This document shows positions 15,324 through 22,969 of a DNA stretch of 22,969 bases, piece after piece (within the stretch, counting starts at the first letter, position 1; every line of letters begins with the position of its first letter). The notes under the pieces are model-generated. The model did no database searches. It was not told the DNA's origin and was given only the letters and a program-made list of their open reading frames with translations. The position numbers and the translations under genes are program-made. Origin of the DNA: Alphaproteobacteria bacterium (GTDB lineage: Bacteria; Pseudomonadota; Alphaproteobacteria; SHVP01); the NCBI GenBank assembly GCA_026421105.1, contig JAPKDI010000005.1, positions 1 to 22,969 on the forward strand, read 5' to 3'.

Positions 15324-17399
15324 ATGTCTTACCGGGTCGGAATTGATATTGGCGGCACGTTCACCGATTTCGCCATACTTTCCGAAGGCGATGGCCGCCT
15401 GTTTATCCACAAGCAGCTGACGACGCCGGACGACCCCGCGCAGTCCGTCCTATCTGGTGTGCCCCGCCTGCTCGAAAAGGCAACGGTCGCGCCGGAAGAG
15501 ATTGCCGCGGTGGTCCACGGCACGACACTCATAACCAATGCGATCATAGAACGCCGCGGCGCTAAAACAGCGATGCTCGTTACCGAAGGCTTTGGCGACA
15601 TGCTCGATATCGCGCGCGAGCGGCGCTACGACATGTACGACCTCACGATCACCTACCCCGTGCCCCTCGTTCCGCGTGAGTTACGTCGCGAAATCGTGGG
15701 ACGTATGGGGCCGGACGGCGTTCCCCGCGTACCTGTCTCAAAGGAAGCCGTCATTGCTGCCTTCCAAGACCTAGTCGACCAGGATGTTGGCGCAGTCGCA
15801 GTCTGCTTTCTCAACAGTCCCGCAAATCCATCACACGAACGTCTGGCTGCCGAAATCGCCGCCGAGCATTTTCCGCAGCTCTTTGTCTCAACTTCATCCG
15901 ATGTCTTTCCATTCCTTCGCGAATACGAACGCTGGACGACAGCGACGATGAATGCCTATACCGGACCACTTTTCGATCAATACCTCGGTCGCCTTGAGGA
16001 GGGTTTGCGCAAAACCGGACTGAAGGGCGACCTGTTCATCATGTCGTCATCCGGGGGCACCGTTACGCCCGATGTGGCGCGACGATTTCCGGTCCGCATG
16101 TTGGAAAGCGGACCCGCCGCAGGCGTCTTGCAGACGGCGACACTCGGCCGTCAGCTCAAGCGCCCGGACCTTCTCTCGTTTGACATGGGCGGCACCACGG
16201 CGAAAGGGGCGTTGGTGCGCAACGAACAGCCACTCAAACGTTACGAAATGGAGGTCGCGCGGGTTCATGAATTCCGAGCGGGCTCCGGTCTGCCTGCCAA
16301 AATCCCGGTAATTGATCTTATTGAGATTGGCTCCGGCGGCGGCTCCATCGCCGCCGTCGATGCTCGCGGCACCATTGCGGTCGGCCCGCATAGCGCTGGC
16401 GCCGTGCCGGGTCCGGCATGTTATGGCCAAGGCGGCAAAGATCCTACGCTCACGGACGCCAATCTAACCCTGGGGTATTTAGACGAGACCTTTTTCCTCG
16501 GGGGTGAGATAAGCCTCGATGCCAGCGCAGCCCGTCGAACAATTGAAAACAAACTTGGCGCACCCTTGGCCATCGATACTGTGCGCGCCGCATGGGGTGT
16601 TCATGAGTCCGTCAACGAAGACATTGCGCGCGCCTTCCGCAACCACGCGTCGGAACGCGGTTTTGACTATCGTGCCTGCGCAATGGTCGCGTTCGGCGGT
16701 TCCGGCCCGGCCCACGCTTGCCGCGTTGCGCGCAAGCTTCGCGTTCCAACCGTAATTTTTCCGGTTGGTGCCGGAGTTATGTCAGCCGTCGGATTGCTGG
16801 CCAGTCCGTTGTCGTTCGAAACCTTCCGCGCTGAACGCCTTGGTCTCGACGTGCTGGATAACGAGGGCTTCGAAAAGCGCTTCAATGTTCTCGTAGAGGA
16901 GGCGAATACGTTCCTAGGACGCCCTCCAGCGCCGGGTGAGCGCACCGTCGTGCGTCGGCGCATCGATATGCGCTATCGCGGACAAGGCTATGAAATCGAA
17001 GTGGACCTGCCTCACGGGAGCAGTTTGAAAGACGTTCGGGCGCTTTTCACGCAAGCCTACGAGCGTATCTTCACAAAATCCTTCCCTTCAGAGTCGCTCG
17101 AGGTCACCAACTGGAAAGTCGAAGTCTCTCTAGTAAGGGCGGGCGCCGATGCCGCTTATCACCTTGAGGTAGTAGCGGGCGAGACGGCAATCAAAGGCCA
17201 TCGCCAAGCCTATTTCCCCGAGCAGGCGTCACCGCAGGACACGGCAGTCTACGATCGTTACGCGTTGACACCGGGCGACACCTTCACCGGACCTGCGCTC
17301 GTCGAGGAACGCGAGTCGACTTGTATCGTTGGTGTCGGTGACCAAGTCACAGTCGACGCCGCGGGAAACATGATCGTAGCCGTCGCCGGTGCGGCATGA
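15324..17399 (+). CDS. hyuA: N-methylhydantoinase A / 5-oxoprolinase-type ATPase subunit (second HyuA)
   Basis: A 691-residue HyuA with all ASKHA motifs: DIGGTFTD at 8-15, HGTTLITNAIIERRG from residue 65, SSSGGT and ESGPAAG in the middle, FDMGGTTAKGAL near 287-298, GSGGGSIA, and GPACYGQGGKDPTLTDANL. It would activate the carbonyl oxygen of an amide, lactam or ketone with ATP before HyuB acts. The ATG at 15324 is 10 nt after the Rid stop with a weak GACGAGA upstream. It differs at many positions from the HyuA at 1595-3691 (for example the C-terminal third), so the two pairs probably serve different steps or substrates. hyuB follows 16 nt after the TGA. Confidence 0.94.
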   Translation: MSYRVGIDIGGTFTDFAILSEGDGRLFIHKQLTTPDDPAQSVLSGVPRLLEKATVAPEEIAAVVHGTTLITNAIIERRGAKTAMLVTEGFGDMLDIARERRYDMYDLTITYPVPLVPRELRREIVGRMGPDGVPRVPVSKEAVIAAFQDLVDQDVGAVAVCFLNSPANPSHERLAAEIAAEHFPQLFVSTSSDVFPFLREYERWTTATMNAYTGPLFDQYLGRLEEGLRKTGLKGDLFIMSSSGGTVTPDVARRFPVRMLESGPAAGVLQTATLGRQLKRPDLLSFDMGGTTAKGALVRNEQPLKRYEMEVARVHEFRAGSGLPAKIPVIDLIEIGSGGGSIAAVDARGTIAVGPHSAGAVPGPACYGQGGKDPTLTDANLTLGYLDETFFLGGEISLDASAARRTIENKLGAPLAIDTVRAAWGVHESVNEDIARAFRNHASERGFDYRACAMVAFGGSGPAHACRVARKLRVPTVIFPVGAGVMSAVGLLASPLSFETFRAERLGLDVLDNEGFEKRFNVLVEEANTFLGRPPAPGERTVVRRRIDMRYRGQGYEIEVDLPHGSSLKDVRALFTQAYERIFTKSFPSESLEVTNWKVEVSLVRAGADAAYHLEVVAGETAIKGHRQAYFPEQASPQDTAVYDRYALTPGDTFTGPALVEERESTCIVGVGDQVTVDAAGNMIVAVAGAA

Positions 17400-17415
17400 G
17401 AAAGGCGCGCGGGTA

Positions 17416-19077
17416 ATGAATCAGATTGACGCCGTCGACCTTGGCATCATGTGGGATCGTTTGATCGCGATTACCGACGAGATCCTGCTATCGATTGTCC
17501 GAACCGCATTCTCCGTCGGAGTTCGCGAAGCGTGGGATCTCGCGTGTGTCGTCTTCGACGAACAGGGCCGCAGCATTGCCCAAGCAACCCTGTCGATGCC
17601 TGCCTTCATCGGCACCGCGCCGCTTACAATGCAACACATGCTCGCCAAATTCCCGGCCGAAACCTGGAAGGAAGGCGACGTCGTCGTGACGAACGACCCA
17701 TGGCTTGGCACTGGACATACGCCCGACATCTGCATCGCACGCCCGGCGTTCCAGGGCGGCAAACTCATCGGTTTCGTGATGACGATCAGCCACTTGCCCG
17801 ATATTGGCGGTGTGGGTCTTTCCGTCACGAACACATCAGTGTTTCAGGAAGGTCTTATGTTGCCGATTACCAAGCTCTACGACGCTGGCAAACCCGTGGC
17901 ATACCTCCACAATTTGATTGCCGGCAACGTGCGGACCCCTGAGCAGGTGTTCGGCGACATCATGGCCGACGTCGCCGGATGCACCGTGGGTGAGCGCCTC
18001 ATCGGCGAATTCATGGACGAATACGGCATCCAAGATCTCCGAGCCCTTTCCGATGGAATCATCGGCCAGTCCGAGGCCGCCATCCGCAAAGAGATCACCT
18101 CCATTCCCGACGGCACCTACACCAACAAAATCGATGTCGAAACGGTGACCGATTCGGTCACGTTAGCCTGTCAAGTCACGGTGAAGGGCGATTCCGTCAC
18201 CATTGATTTCAAGGGAACCGGCCCGTCTGCCCAGTACGCCATAAACGTGCCCTTCTGCTACACACGCGCTTGGGCGACATACACCATCAAAACGCTCACC
18301 ACGCCAACGATCCCGAATAACCTCGGCGCATTGCTGCCGGTCGATGTCACAGCCCCTCAGGATTCAATTCTCAACGCACAGCGCCCGTCTCCGACGGGCG
18401 GACGACACTCCATCGGCTGGTTCATTGTGCCGTTGATCATGGGCGCCCTCGCTGAGGCCATGCCCGACCGAGTGCAGGCGGATTCCGGCATGGCGTCGCT
18501 GTTCATTTGCCACACCAGTGAGTCGGGCGGCGAAGCCGGATCGACGCAGTATTTTCTAGCCGGCGGCGTCGGCGCAATGAACGGACTGGACGGCCAACAC
18601 ACCACCCCCTCGCCCACCAATAACGCCGTTGTTGCGAGCGAGGTGTGGGAGAACGAAACCGGCGTGCTCATCAACTACCGCCGTCTCCTTCCAGATTCGG
18701 GGGGGCCGGGCGAGTTTCGCGGTGGCCTTGGCCAAGTTGCGTCGTTAACCAATACCCGGAACGACACCGTCGCTATTTTTATGTTTGGCATGCGCACCGA
18801 ATTTCCAGCGCGCGGGTTCCTGGGCGGCAAACCTGGCACGACCCGAGAATTCCTTGTGGATGGCAAACCAATCCCACCCAAGGGCCGACTGGAACTGAAG
18901 CCCGGGGAGACCTTTACGATTGCCGAGGCCGGTGGCGGCGGCTATGGCGACCCGTTGAAGCGGAATCCCTCGCGTGTTCTAGATGACGTGCGATCTGGCG
19001 CCGTGAGCGTCGAAGGTGCCCTGCGCGACTATGGTGTGGCGGTCGACCTCAGCAAAGGGACCACGGCCCGAGTTTGA
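17416..19077 (+). CDS. hyuB: N-methylhydantoinase B / acetone carboxylase alpha-type subunit (second HyuB)
   Basis: A 553-residue HyuB from ATG 17416 (MNQIDAVDLGIMWDRL, aligning with the N-terminus of the other HyuB). A longer form from GTG 17389 is possible but less likely. Motifs: TNDPWLGTGHTPDICIA near 91-107, ISHLPDIGGVGLS near 120-132, RRLLPDSGGPGEFRGGLG late in the protein, and the closing GGGGYGDPLKRNPSRVLDDV followed by RSGAVSVEGALRDYGV. Complete and of usual family length. It forms the second HyuAB enzyme with the gene before it. It converges on the aminotransferase-fold gene with only 12 bases between the two stop codons and no terminator visible. Confidence 0.94.
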   Translation: MNQIDAVDLGIMWDRLIAITDEILLSIVRTAFSVGVREAWDLACVVFDEQGRSIAQATLSMPAFIGTAPLTMQHMLAKFPAETWKEGDVVVTNDPWLGTGHTPDICIARPAFQGGKLIGFVMTISHLPDIGGVGLSVTNTSVFQEGLMLPITKLYDAGKPVAYLHNLIAGNVRTPEQVFGDIMADVAGCTVGERLIGEFMDEYGIQDLRALSDGIIGQSEAAIRKEITSIPDGTYTNKIDVETVTDSVTLACQVTVKGDSVTIDFKGTGPSAQYAINVPFCYTRAWATYTIKTLTTPTIPNNLGALLPVDVTAPQDSILNAQRPSPTGGRHSIGWFIVPLIMGALAEAMPDRVQADSGMASLFICHTSESGGEAGSTQYFLAGGVGAMNGLDGQHTTPSPTNNAVVASEVWENETGVLINYRRLLPDSGGPGEFRGGLGQVASLTNTRNDTVAIFMFGMRTEFPARGFLGGKPGTTREFLVDGKPIPPKGRLELKPGETFTIAEAGGGGYGDPLKRNPSRVLDDVRSGAVSVEGALRDYGVAVDLSKGTTARV

Positions 19078-19089
19078 TGTGCGGCCTAT

Positions 19090-20376
19090 CTAACGCGCCC
19101 CACGAATCTCTCGCAGCGCATCTAGAAATTGCCGCACCTCACCGGGCGAGTTGTAGTGGCACATCGAGACCCGTAAGCAGTCCTCGACCCCGAGTGCGCC
19201 GAGAATATGCCCTGAATAGCCATCTGAGATACGGGCGTGCACCCGGATGCCACGCTTAGAAAACTCTTGGACCAAGTCAGGGGACTCGGTCCCTTCAAGA
19301 TTGAACGAGACGATACCCTCGCGCCCTTCAAGCGACATCGGGCCAATCACCTTCACATCGTTGAATGCAGAGAGACCTTCGGTCCTGTCATCACCGTTGA
19401 GCAACAGATCAATCAGCGCAGCCTCGTGGCGTTCCATTGCCGCCGTCCCGGCGCGCATCGCCGCGTTGCGGTCGGTATTGTTGGTGAAGTGCCCGCCCAA
19501 CCAACAGAAGTAGTCTACAACCTTCGTCTCCGCGGCGTAGAACGCTGGATCACGCGATCCCAATTCCCAGTCCTTACTGGATTTGCCCAGCATATGCTCG
19601 TGCGGCACCTCGTGAATGCGATCATTGATCCAAGCAAACCCGAGCGACAAACGTGAAAAGGCCTTGTAGGGCGAAAACACGTAAGCATCGGCGCCGTAAG
19701 ACGCGACATCAATGGTCCCGTGCGGCGCGTGTTGAATGCCATCAACAATAATGAAGCAATCTGGCGCCACCGCGCGGATCGCTTTTGAAACCGCCGCGAG
19801 ATCGACCACGAACCCGGTCAGCATGCTGGTGTGAATGATCGTCGCGATCTGCGTATCCGGTGTCACAGCAGCCGCATAGTTTTCAGCGCTCACCGTGCCT
19901 GTCTGCGGATCAAACGGCACTTCGATCCAATCGCGGTTGGTGTTGGCCGCCCATTGCTTGGCCGAGTCTAGGCTGGCTGGATGCTCCAACGTACTCGATA
20001 CGACCGGTCCCGGCGGCGCTGCTAGCGCAATCGAGCGAACGAGCCGATACAGCAAACGAGTCCCGGTCTCTCCCGAGATAACTTGGCCTTTACCCTCACC
20101 CAGCGCTTCAGAGCCAAACAACAGGTGAAGGTCCGCGCGCCCGGCATCGAGCACCCCGGTAAGATAGGCAGAGGCCGCGTTCTTGCGCCCTTCCTGATCG
20201 GGTAACGCCTCAATCTCCGCGTTAACCGCTAGCGCTTCTTTGAGCTTGAGCGACCCGCCCCCGTTTTCGAAGAACACGCGCGGTTCTTTAAGGATCGGAC
20301 AGTAATCGGTGTGATGGAACCGCTCCCTAATTTCACGCATCAGGGCGGGGGGAAACAACTCGGGACGTGCGCCCAT
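19090..20376 (-). CDS. Aminotransferase class V-fold PLP enzyme (not a desulfurase)
   Basis: A 428-residue PLP enzyme of the class V (SufS/isopenicillin N epimerase-like) group. VDGIQHAPHGTIDV at 211-224 carries the ring-nitrogen Asp212 and His216, and FSPYKAFS at 234-241 carries the Schiff-base Lys238; SSTLEHPASLD near 127-137 is the phosphate and ring-stacking region. SufS-type cysteine desulfurases have a catalytic Cys in a C-terminal RxGHHC loop; here the aligned stretch reads VHARISDGYSGH with no Cys. It is therefore likely to be an aminotransferase, epimerase or lyase. The ATG at 20376 has a purine-rich CAGAGAG upstream. It stands alone, convergent with hyuB and divergent from iorA. Confidence 0.88.
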   Translation of the reverse strand: MGARPELFPPALMREIRERFHHTDYCPILKEPRVFFENGGGSLKLKEALAVNAEIEALPDQEGRKNAASAYLTGVLDAGRADLHLLFGSEALGEGKGQVISGETGTRLLYRLVRSIALAAPPGPVVSSTLEHPASLDSAKQWAANTNRDWIEVPFDPQTGTVSAENYAAAVTPDTQIATIIHTSMLTGFVVDLAAVSKAIRAVAPDCFIIVDGIQHAPHGTIDVASYGADAYVFSPYKAFSRLSLGFAWINDRIHEVPHEHMLGKSSKDWELGSRDPAFYAAETKVVDYFCWLGGHFTNNTDRNAAMRAGTAAMERHEAALIDLLLNGDDRTEGLSAFNDVKVIGPMSLEGREGIVSFNLEGTESPDLVQEFSKRGIRVHARISDGYSGHILGALGVEDCLRVSMCHYNSPGEVRQFLDALREIRGAR

Positions 20377-20417
20377 TGTGACTCTCTGTTTCGGCCGTTA
20401 CTAGCGATCAGCAGCCA

Positions 20418-20429
20418 ATGATATATCAT
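20418..20429. promoter_or_regulatory. 12-bp perfect palindrome between divergent genes
   Basis: ATGATATATCAT is a perfect 12-bp palindrome in the 98-base gap between the aminotransferase-fold gene and iorA. It is AT-rich inside a GC-rich region, so it stands out. It may be an operator half-way between the two promoters or part of a -10 region for iorA. Its first three bases form an in-frame ATG for iorA, but with no SD. Confidence 0.35.
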
Positions 20430-20474
20430 CACGTCGGGCGCGCCGCGCACAATCGTGAGGAGACAAAGTCCCCA

Positions 20475-22631
20475 ATGGCGGAACGGTCATTTAAGAAGGA
20501 AGTGGAAGCTTTGCGCCTAGGCGAAGGAGAAACCTTCCACGGCGAAGGCATCCTCGCCGTGACTAAAGCGCTCCTGCAGGCCGGAGTTTCGTATGTGGGT
20601 GGCTATCAAGGCGCACCAGTCTCGCACATGATGGACGTGCTGGAAGACGCGCAGCCTATCCTGGAAGACCTTGGCGTGCATTACGAAGGCAACGCGAGCG
20701 AAGCAGCCGCGGCCGCGATGCTCGGCGCTTCGATCAACTACCCCATGCGCGGTGCTGTGACGTGGAAGTCCACGGTGGGCACCAATGTTGCATCGGACGC
20801 CCTATCGAACCTTGCGTCCGCAGGGGTCAAAGGCGGCGCAATGATTGTGCTTGGCGAGGACTACGGCGACGGCGCCAGCATCATCCAAGAACGCACTCAC
20901 GCCTTCGCGATGAAATCCCAGATGTGGTTGCTCGACCCTCGGCCCAACCTGCCCACCATCGTCGATATGGTGGAGAAAGGTTTTGAACTGAGCGAAGCCA
21001 GCAGCACCCCCGTGATGCTGGAATTGCGTATTCGCGCTTGCCACGTCTACGGCAGCTTCCCCACACGCGACAACGTCTCGCCCGGGATTTCCAGTAAGAA
21101 CCTGCTGCAAGAAGCAGATTTCGATTTTGACCGAATCTGCCTGCCGCCCTCCACCTACATTCAAGAACGCCTCAAGATCGATGTACGAATGCCCGCCGCG
21201 ATAAAATACATCCGCGACCAAAAGCTCAACGAGACCTTCGACGGCGATCTCAGCGATCTCGGCATCGTTCTTCAAGGTGGCATGTACAACTCCGTCATGC
21301 GCTCGCTTAATCAACTAGGTCTCGCCGATGCCTTCGGTAATTCACGGATTCCGCTCTACGTCCTGAACGTCACTTACCCACTCGTTCCCGATGAAGTTTC
21401 CGGTTTTTGCGCCAGAAAACGTGCGGTGTTGATCGTTGAGGAGGGACAACCAGATTATCTTGAGCAAGCGATCCACGCCGTCCTGCGTCGCGCCGACCTC
21501 AACACCAAGCTGCATGGCAAAGACGTCCTACCGATGGCCGGCGAGTACACCGGCGAGGTAATGCTGCGCGGAATCGCTAAGTTCGCCGAGGCCGTTGGCC
21601 ACGCGACGGCCGCATTCAGCGACGTCTGTGCCACCGTGACCCAACTAGACCAAATCAAAAGCCGTGCGCGGGAAATTCTAGGTAAAGCTGTCCCGGCTCG
21701 GCCGCCGGGTTTTTGCGTAGGCTGCCCAGAACGTCCGGTGTTCTCTGCGATGAAACTGGCCAAGAAGGAACTGGGCGAGTTCCACGTTTCTTCCGACATC
21801 GGTTGCCACACATTTTCTACTCTGGCGCCTTTTAATATCGGCAACACGGTCTTGGGCTACGGGTTATCGCTCGCTTCCTCCACTGCAGTAGGCGCCAACT
21901 TCGGTAAGCGCGTTGTGAGCGTGATGGGCGACGGCGGATTTTGGCACAACGGCCTGACCTCAGGTGTAGCAGAAGCCGTTCACAACAAAAGCGACGGCGT
22001 ACTCATCGTCATGGACAATGGGTATACGTCGGCTACTGGCGCTCAGCACATCCCATCGAGCAGGTCTCCCGAACGCGAAGGCGACAAGGACCGAGTGTCG
22101 ATAGAAGATGCCTTGCGCGGATTCGGCGTGACATGGGTGCGGACGGTGCGTACCTACTCCGTCGAAAAAGTTCTCGACACCCTCAAGGAGGCGTTCACTA
22201 CAAAAGAGACCGGCCTCAAGGTTATTGTCGCCGCGGGCGAGTGCATGCTTGCCGTTCAACGACGGTTGAAGCCTTTGAACAGAGACAAAATCGCGCGCGG
22301 AGAGCGCGTCGTGCAGCCACGCTTCGGTGTCGACGACGAGGTCTGTACCGGTGATCATTCCTGCATTCGCTTATCCGGCTGCCCCTCTCTCACGATCAAG
22401 CCAAACCCAGACCCTTTGCGCGATGATCCAGTCGCCCACGTCGACAACGGTTGCGTTGGCTGTGGCGTGTGCGGCGAAGTCGCCCACGCAGCCGTGCTCT
22501 GCCCCTCGTTCTACAAGGCGGAGATCGTGCACAACCCAAGCGTCCTAGATCGCGCCTTGTCGGGCGTACGGCGCGCCGTCATCGGAACGCTACAAGGCGC
22601 GCGCGTAGGACGACCCGCGCCGGCGGAGTAG
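20475..22631 (+). CDS. iorA: Indolepyruvate:ferredoxin oxidoreductase alpha subunit (IorA)
   Basis: A 718-residue thiamine-diphosphate enzyme subunit that oxidatively decarboxylates aryl-2-oxoacids such as indolepyruvate to the acyl-CoA, passing electrons to ferredoxin. The N-terminal domain has GGYQGAPVSHMMDVL at about 42-56 and EGNASEAAAA at 71-80; the TPP domain has CVGCPERP at 414-421, SSDIGCHTF at 439-447 and GDGGFWHNG at 486-494 with Asn515. The C-terminal ferredoxin-like domain has Cys624-x5-Cys630-x5-Cys636-Pro and Cys660-x2-Cys663-x2-Cys666-x9-Cys676-Pro. The ATG at 20475 is preferred, with AGGAG 12 nt upstream; an ATG at 20418 would add 19 residues and lacks an SD. iorB follows 3 nt after the stop. 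Confidence 0.95.
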   Translation: MAERSFKKEVEALRLGEGETFHGEGILAVTKALLQAGVSYVGGYQGAPVSHMMDVLEDAQPILEDLGVHYEGNASEAAAAAMLGASINYPMRGAVTWKSTVGTNVASDALSNLASAGVKGGAMIVLGEDYGDGASIIQERTHAFAMKSQMWLLDPRPNLPTIVDMVEKGFELSEASSTPVMLELRIRACHVYGSFPTRDNVSPGISSKNLLQEADFDFDRICLPPSTYIQERLKIDVRMPAAIKYIRDQKLNETFDGDLSDLGIVLQGGMYNSVMRSLNQLGLADAFGNSRIPLYVLNVTYPLVPDEVSGFCARKRAVLIVEEGQPDYLEQAIHAVLRRADLNTKLHGKDVLPMAGEYTGEVMLRGIAKFAEAVGHATAAFSDVCATVTQLDQIKSRAREILGKAVPARPPGFCVGCPERPVFSAMKLAKKELGEFHVSSDIGCHTFSTLAPFNIGNTVLGYGLSLASSTAVGANFGKRVVSVMGDGGFWHNGLTSGVAEAVHNKSDGVLIVMDNGYTSATGAQHIPSSRSPEREGDKDRVSIEDALRGFGVTWVRTVRTYSVEKVLDTLKEAFTTKETGLKVIVAAGECMLAVQRRLKPLNRDKIARGERVVQPRFGVDDEVCTGDHSCIRLSGCPSLTIKPNPDPLRDDPVAHVDNGCVGCGVCGEVAHAAVLCPSFYKAEIVHNPSVLDRALSGVRRAVIGTLQGARVGRPAPAE

Positions 22632-22634
22632 TCA

Positions 22635-22969
22635 GTGCGCAACAACCAACGGCCCATTTGCCTAATCATCGGTGCTCTTGGCGGCGAAGGCGGCGGTGTG
22701 CTGGCGGATTGGATCACCGAAGCAGCCACTGCAGAGGGTCTTCCGGTTCAGCGCACCTCAGTGCCGGGGGTCGCGCAGCGCACCGGCGCGACGACCTACT
22801 ACATCGAAATCCTACCGACCAAATGGGACAATTTGGGCAGCCGAGAACCTGTCTTCGCATTGTTTCCTAACCCGGGCACTCTCGACCTAGTGGTAGCCAC
22901 CGAAATCCTGGAAGCGGGCCGCGCAATGGAGCGCGGTTTTGTAACGCCCGATCGCACCACGCTGATTGC
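22635..22969 (+). CDS. iorB: Indolepyruvate oxidoreductase beta subunit family protein (IorB), partial
   Basis: The frame opens with GTG at 22635, 3 nt after the iorA stop, with GGAG (22625-22628) 6 nt upstream inside the iorA end, and runs open to the right edge (111 codons). It reads RPICLIIGALGGEGGGVLADW, then GLPVQRTSVPGVAQRTGATTYYIEILP, and a later TLDLVVATEILEAGRAM. GxGGEGGGV near the N-terminus and SVPGVAQRTGATTYYIE are the hallmarks of the pyruvate/2-oxoacid:acceptor oxidoreductase gamma-type domain of IorB. The large bacterial forms carry a further C-terminal domain that would lie beyond this window. It forms the IorAB complex with the gene before it. Confidence 0.92.
   Translation, partial: MRNNQRPICLIIGALGGEGGGVLADWITEAATAEGLPVQRTSVPGVAQRTGATTYYIEILPTKWDNLGSREPVFALFPNPGTLDLVVATEILEAGRAMERGFVTPDRTTLI

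Noticed and set aside
8885..20388. The 11-mer GTGACTCTCTG occurs at 8885-8895 and 20378-20388, each time just upstream of a minus-strand gene start.
   Set aside because: Dozens of 11-base repeats are expected by chance in a window of this size, and the surrounding bases do not match.
5488..20444. The 8-mer GGCGCGCC occurs about five times (5488, 11690, 13702, 14364, 20437).
   Set aside because: Only mildly more than expected at this GC content; four of the copies are inside coding sequence at unrelated codons and show no shared context.
20418..20474. N-terminal extension of IorA from the ATG at 20418.
   Set aside because: No SD precedes it, the extension has no family counterpart that I recognise, and an AGGAG precedes the ATG at 20475.
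1..22969. Searched by eye for CRISPR repeats, tRNA-like sequences, IS ends, phage or toxin-antitoxin genes and defence systems.
   Set aside because: None seen; the window is filled with metabolic and transport genes.

Overview
The window is a dense bacterial catabolic island. Nearly every base is coding, GC content looks to be in the high fifties by eye, GTG and TTG starts are common, and many genes overlap by 4 nt (ATGA). Gene content (a Liv-type ABC transporter, two HyuA/HyuB pairs, large IorA/IorB subunits) suits a heterotrophic alphaproteobacterium or a near relative. That placement is inferred from style; no marker gene is present. I see no rRNA, tRNA, CRISPR array, insertion sequence, phage gene or transcriptional regulator, and no non-coding stretch above 300 bases (the longest is about 140 bases, before the Rid gene).

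Layout, left to right. (1) Positions 1-3691, minus strand: a HyuA/HyuB pair, with HyuB cut by the left edge. (2) 3797-5062, plus: a kynureninase. (3) 5059-8836, minus: livG-livF-livH-livM and an NTF2-like gene at the end of the operon. (4) 8967-10271, plus: the periplasmic binding protein of the same transporter, followed by a strong terminator. (5) 10331-12067, plus: a two-cysteine maleate isomerase/Asp-Glu racemase-like enzyme and an aldo/keto reductase homologue whose catalytic tetrad is largely replaced. (6) 12064-14790, minus: a four-gene operon joined by ATGA overlaps (START-like protein, kynurenine formamidase-like hydrolase, small TIGR04076-like protein, second aldo/keto reductase homologue). 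(7) 14930-19077, plus: a Rid-family protein and a second HyuA/HyuB pair. (8) 19090-20376, minus: a class V aminotransferase-fold enzyme without the desulfurase cysteine. (9) 20475 to the right edge, plus: indolepyruvate:ferredoxin oxidoreductase alpha and the start of beta.

How the genes may work together (inference). Kynureninase plus a formamidase-like hydrolase is the N-formylkynurenine to anthranilate section of tryptophan breakdown. IorAB oxidises indolepyruvate or other aryl-pyruvates to acyl-CoA. HyuAB enzymes open or carboxylate amides, lactams and ketones using ATP, and a relative acts on an oxindole lactam in indoleacetate degradation. The Liv transporter would import an amino acid or amide-like substrate. 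The simplest reading is an uptake and breakdown island for an indole or kynurenine-type compound, or another aromatic amide. The substrate cannot be read from sequence alone, and several members (the degenerate aldo/keto reductase, the START-like protein, the TIGR04076-like protein, the NTF2-like protein, the arginine-less Rid protein) have no assigned role in known versions of these pathways.
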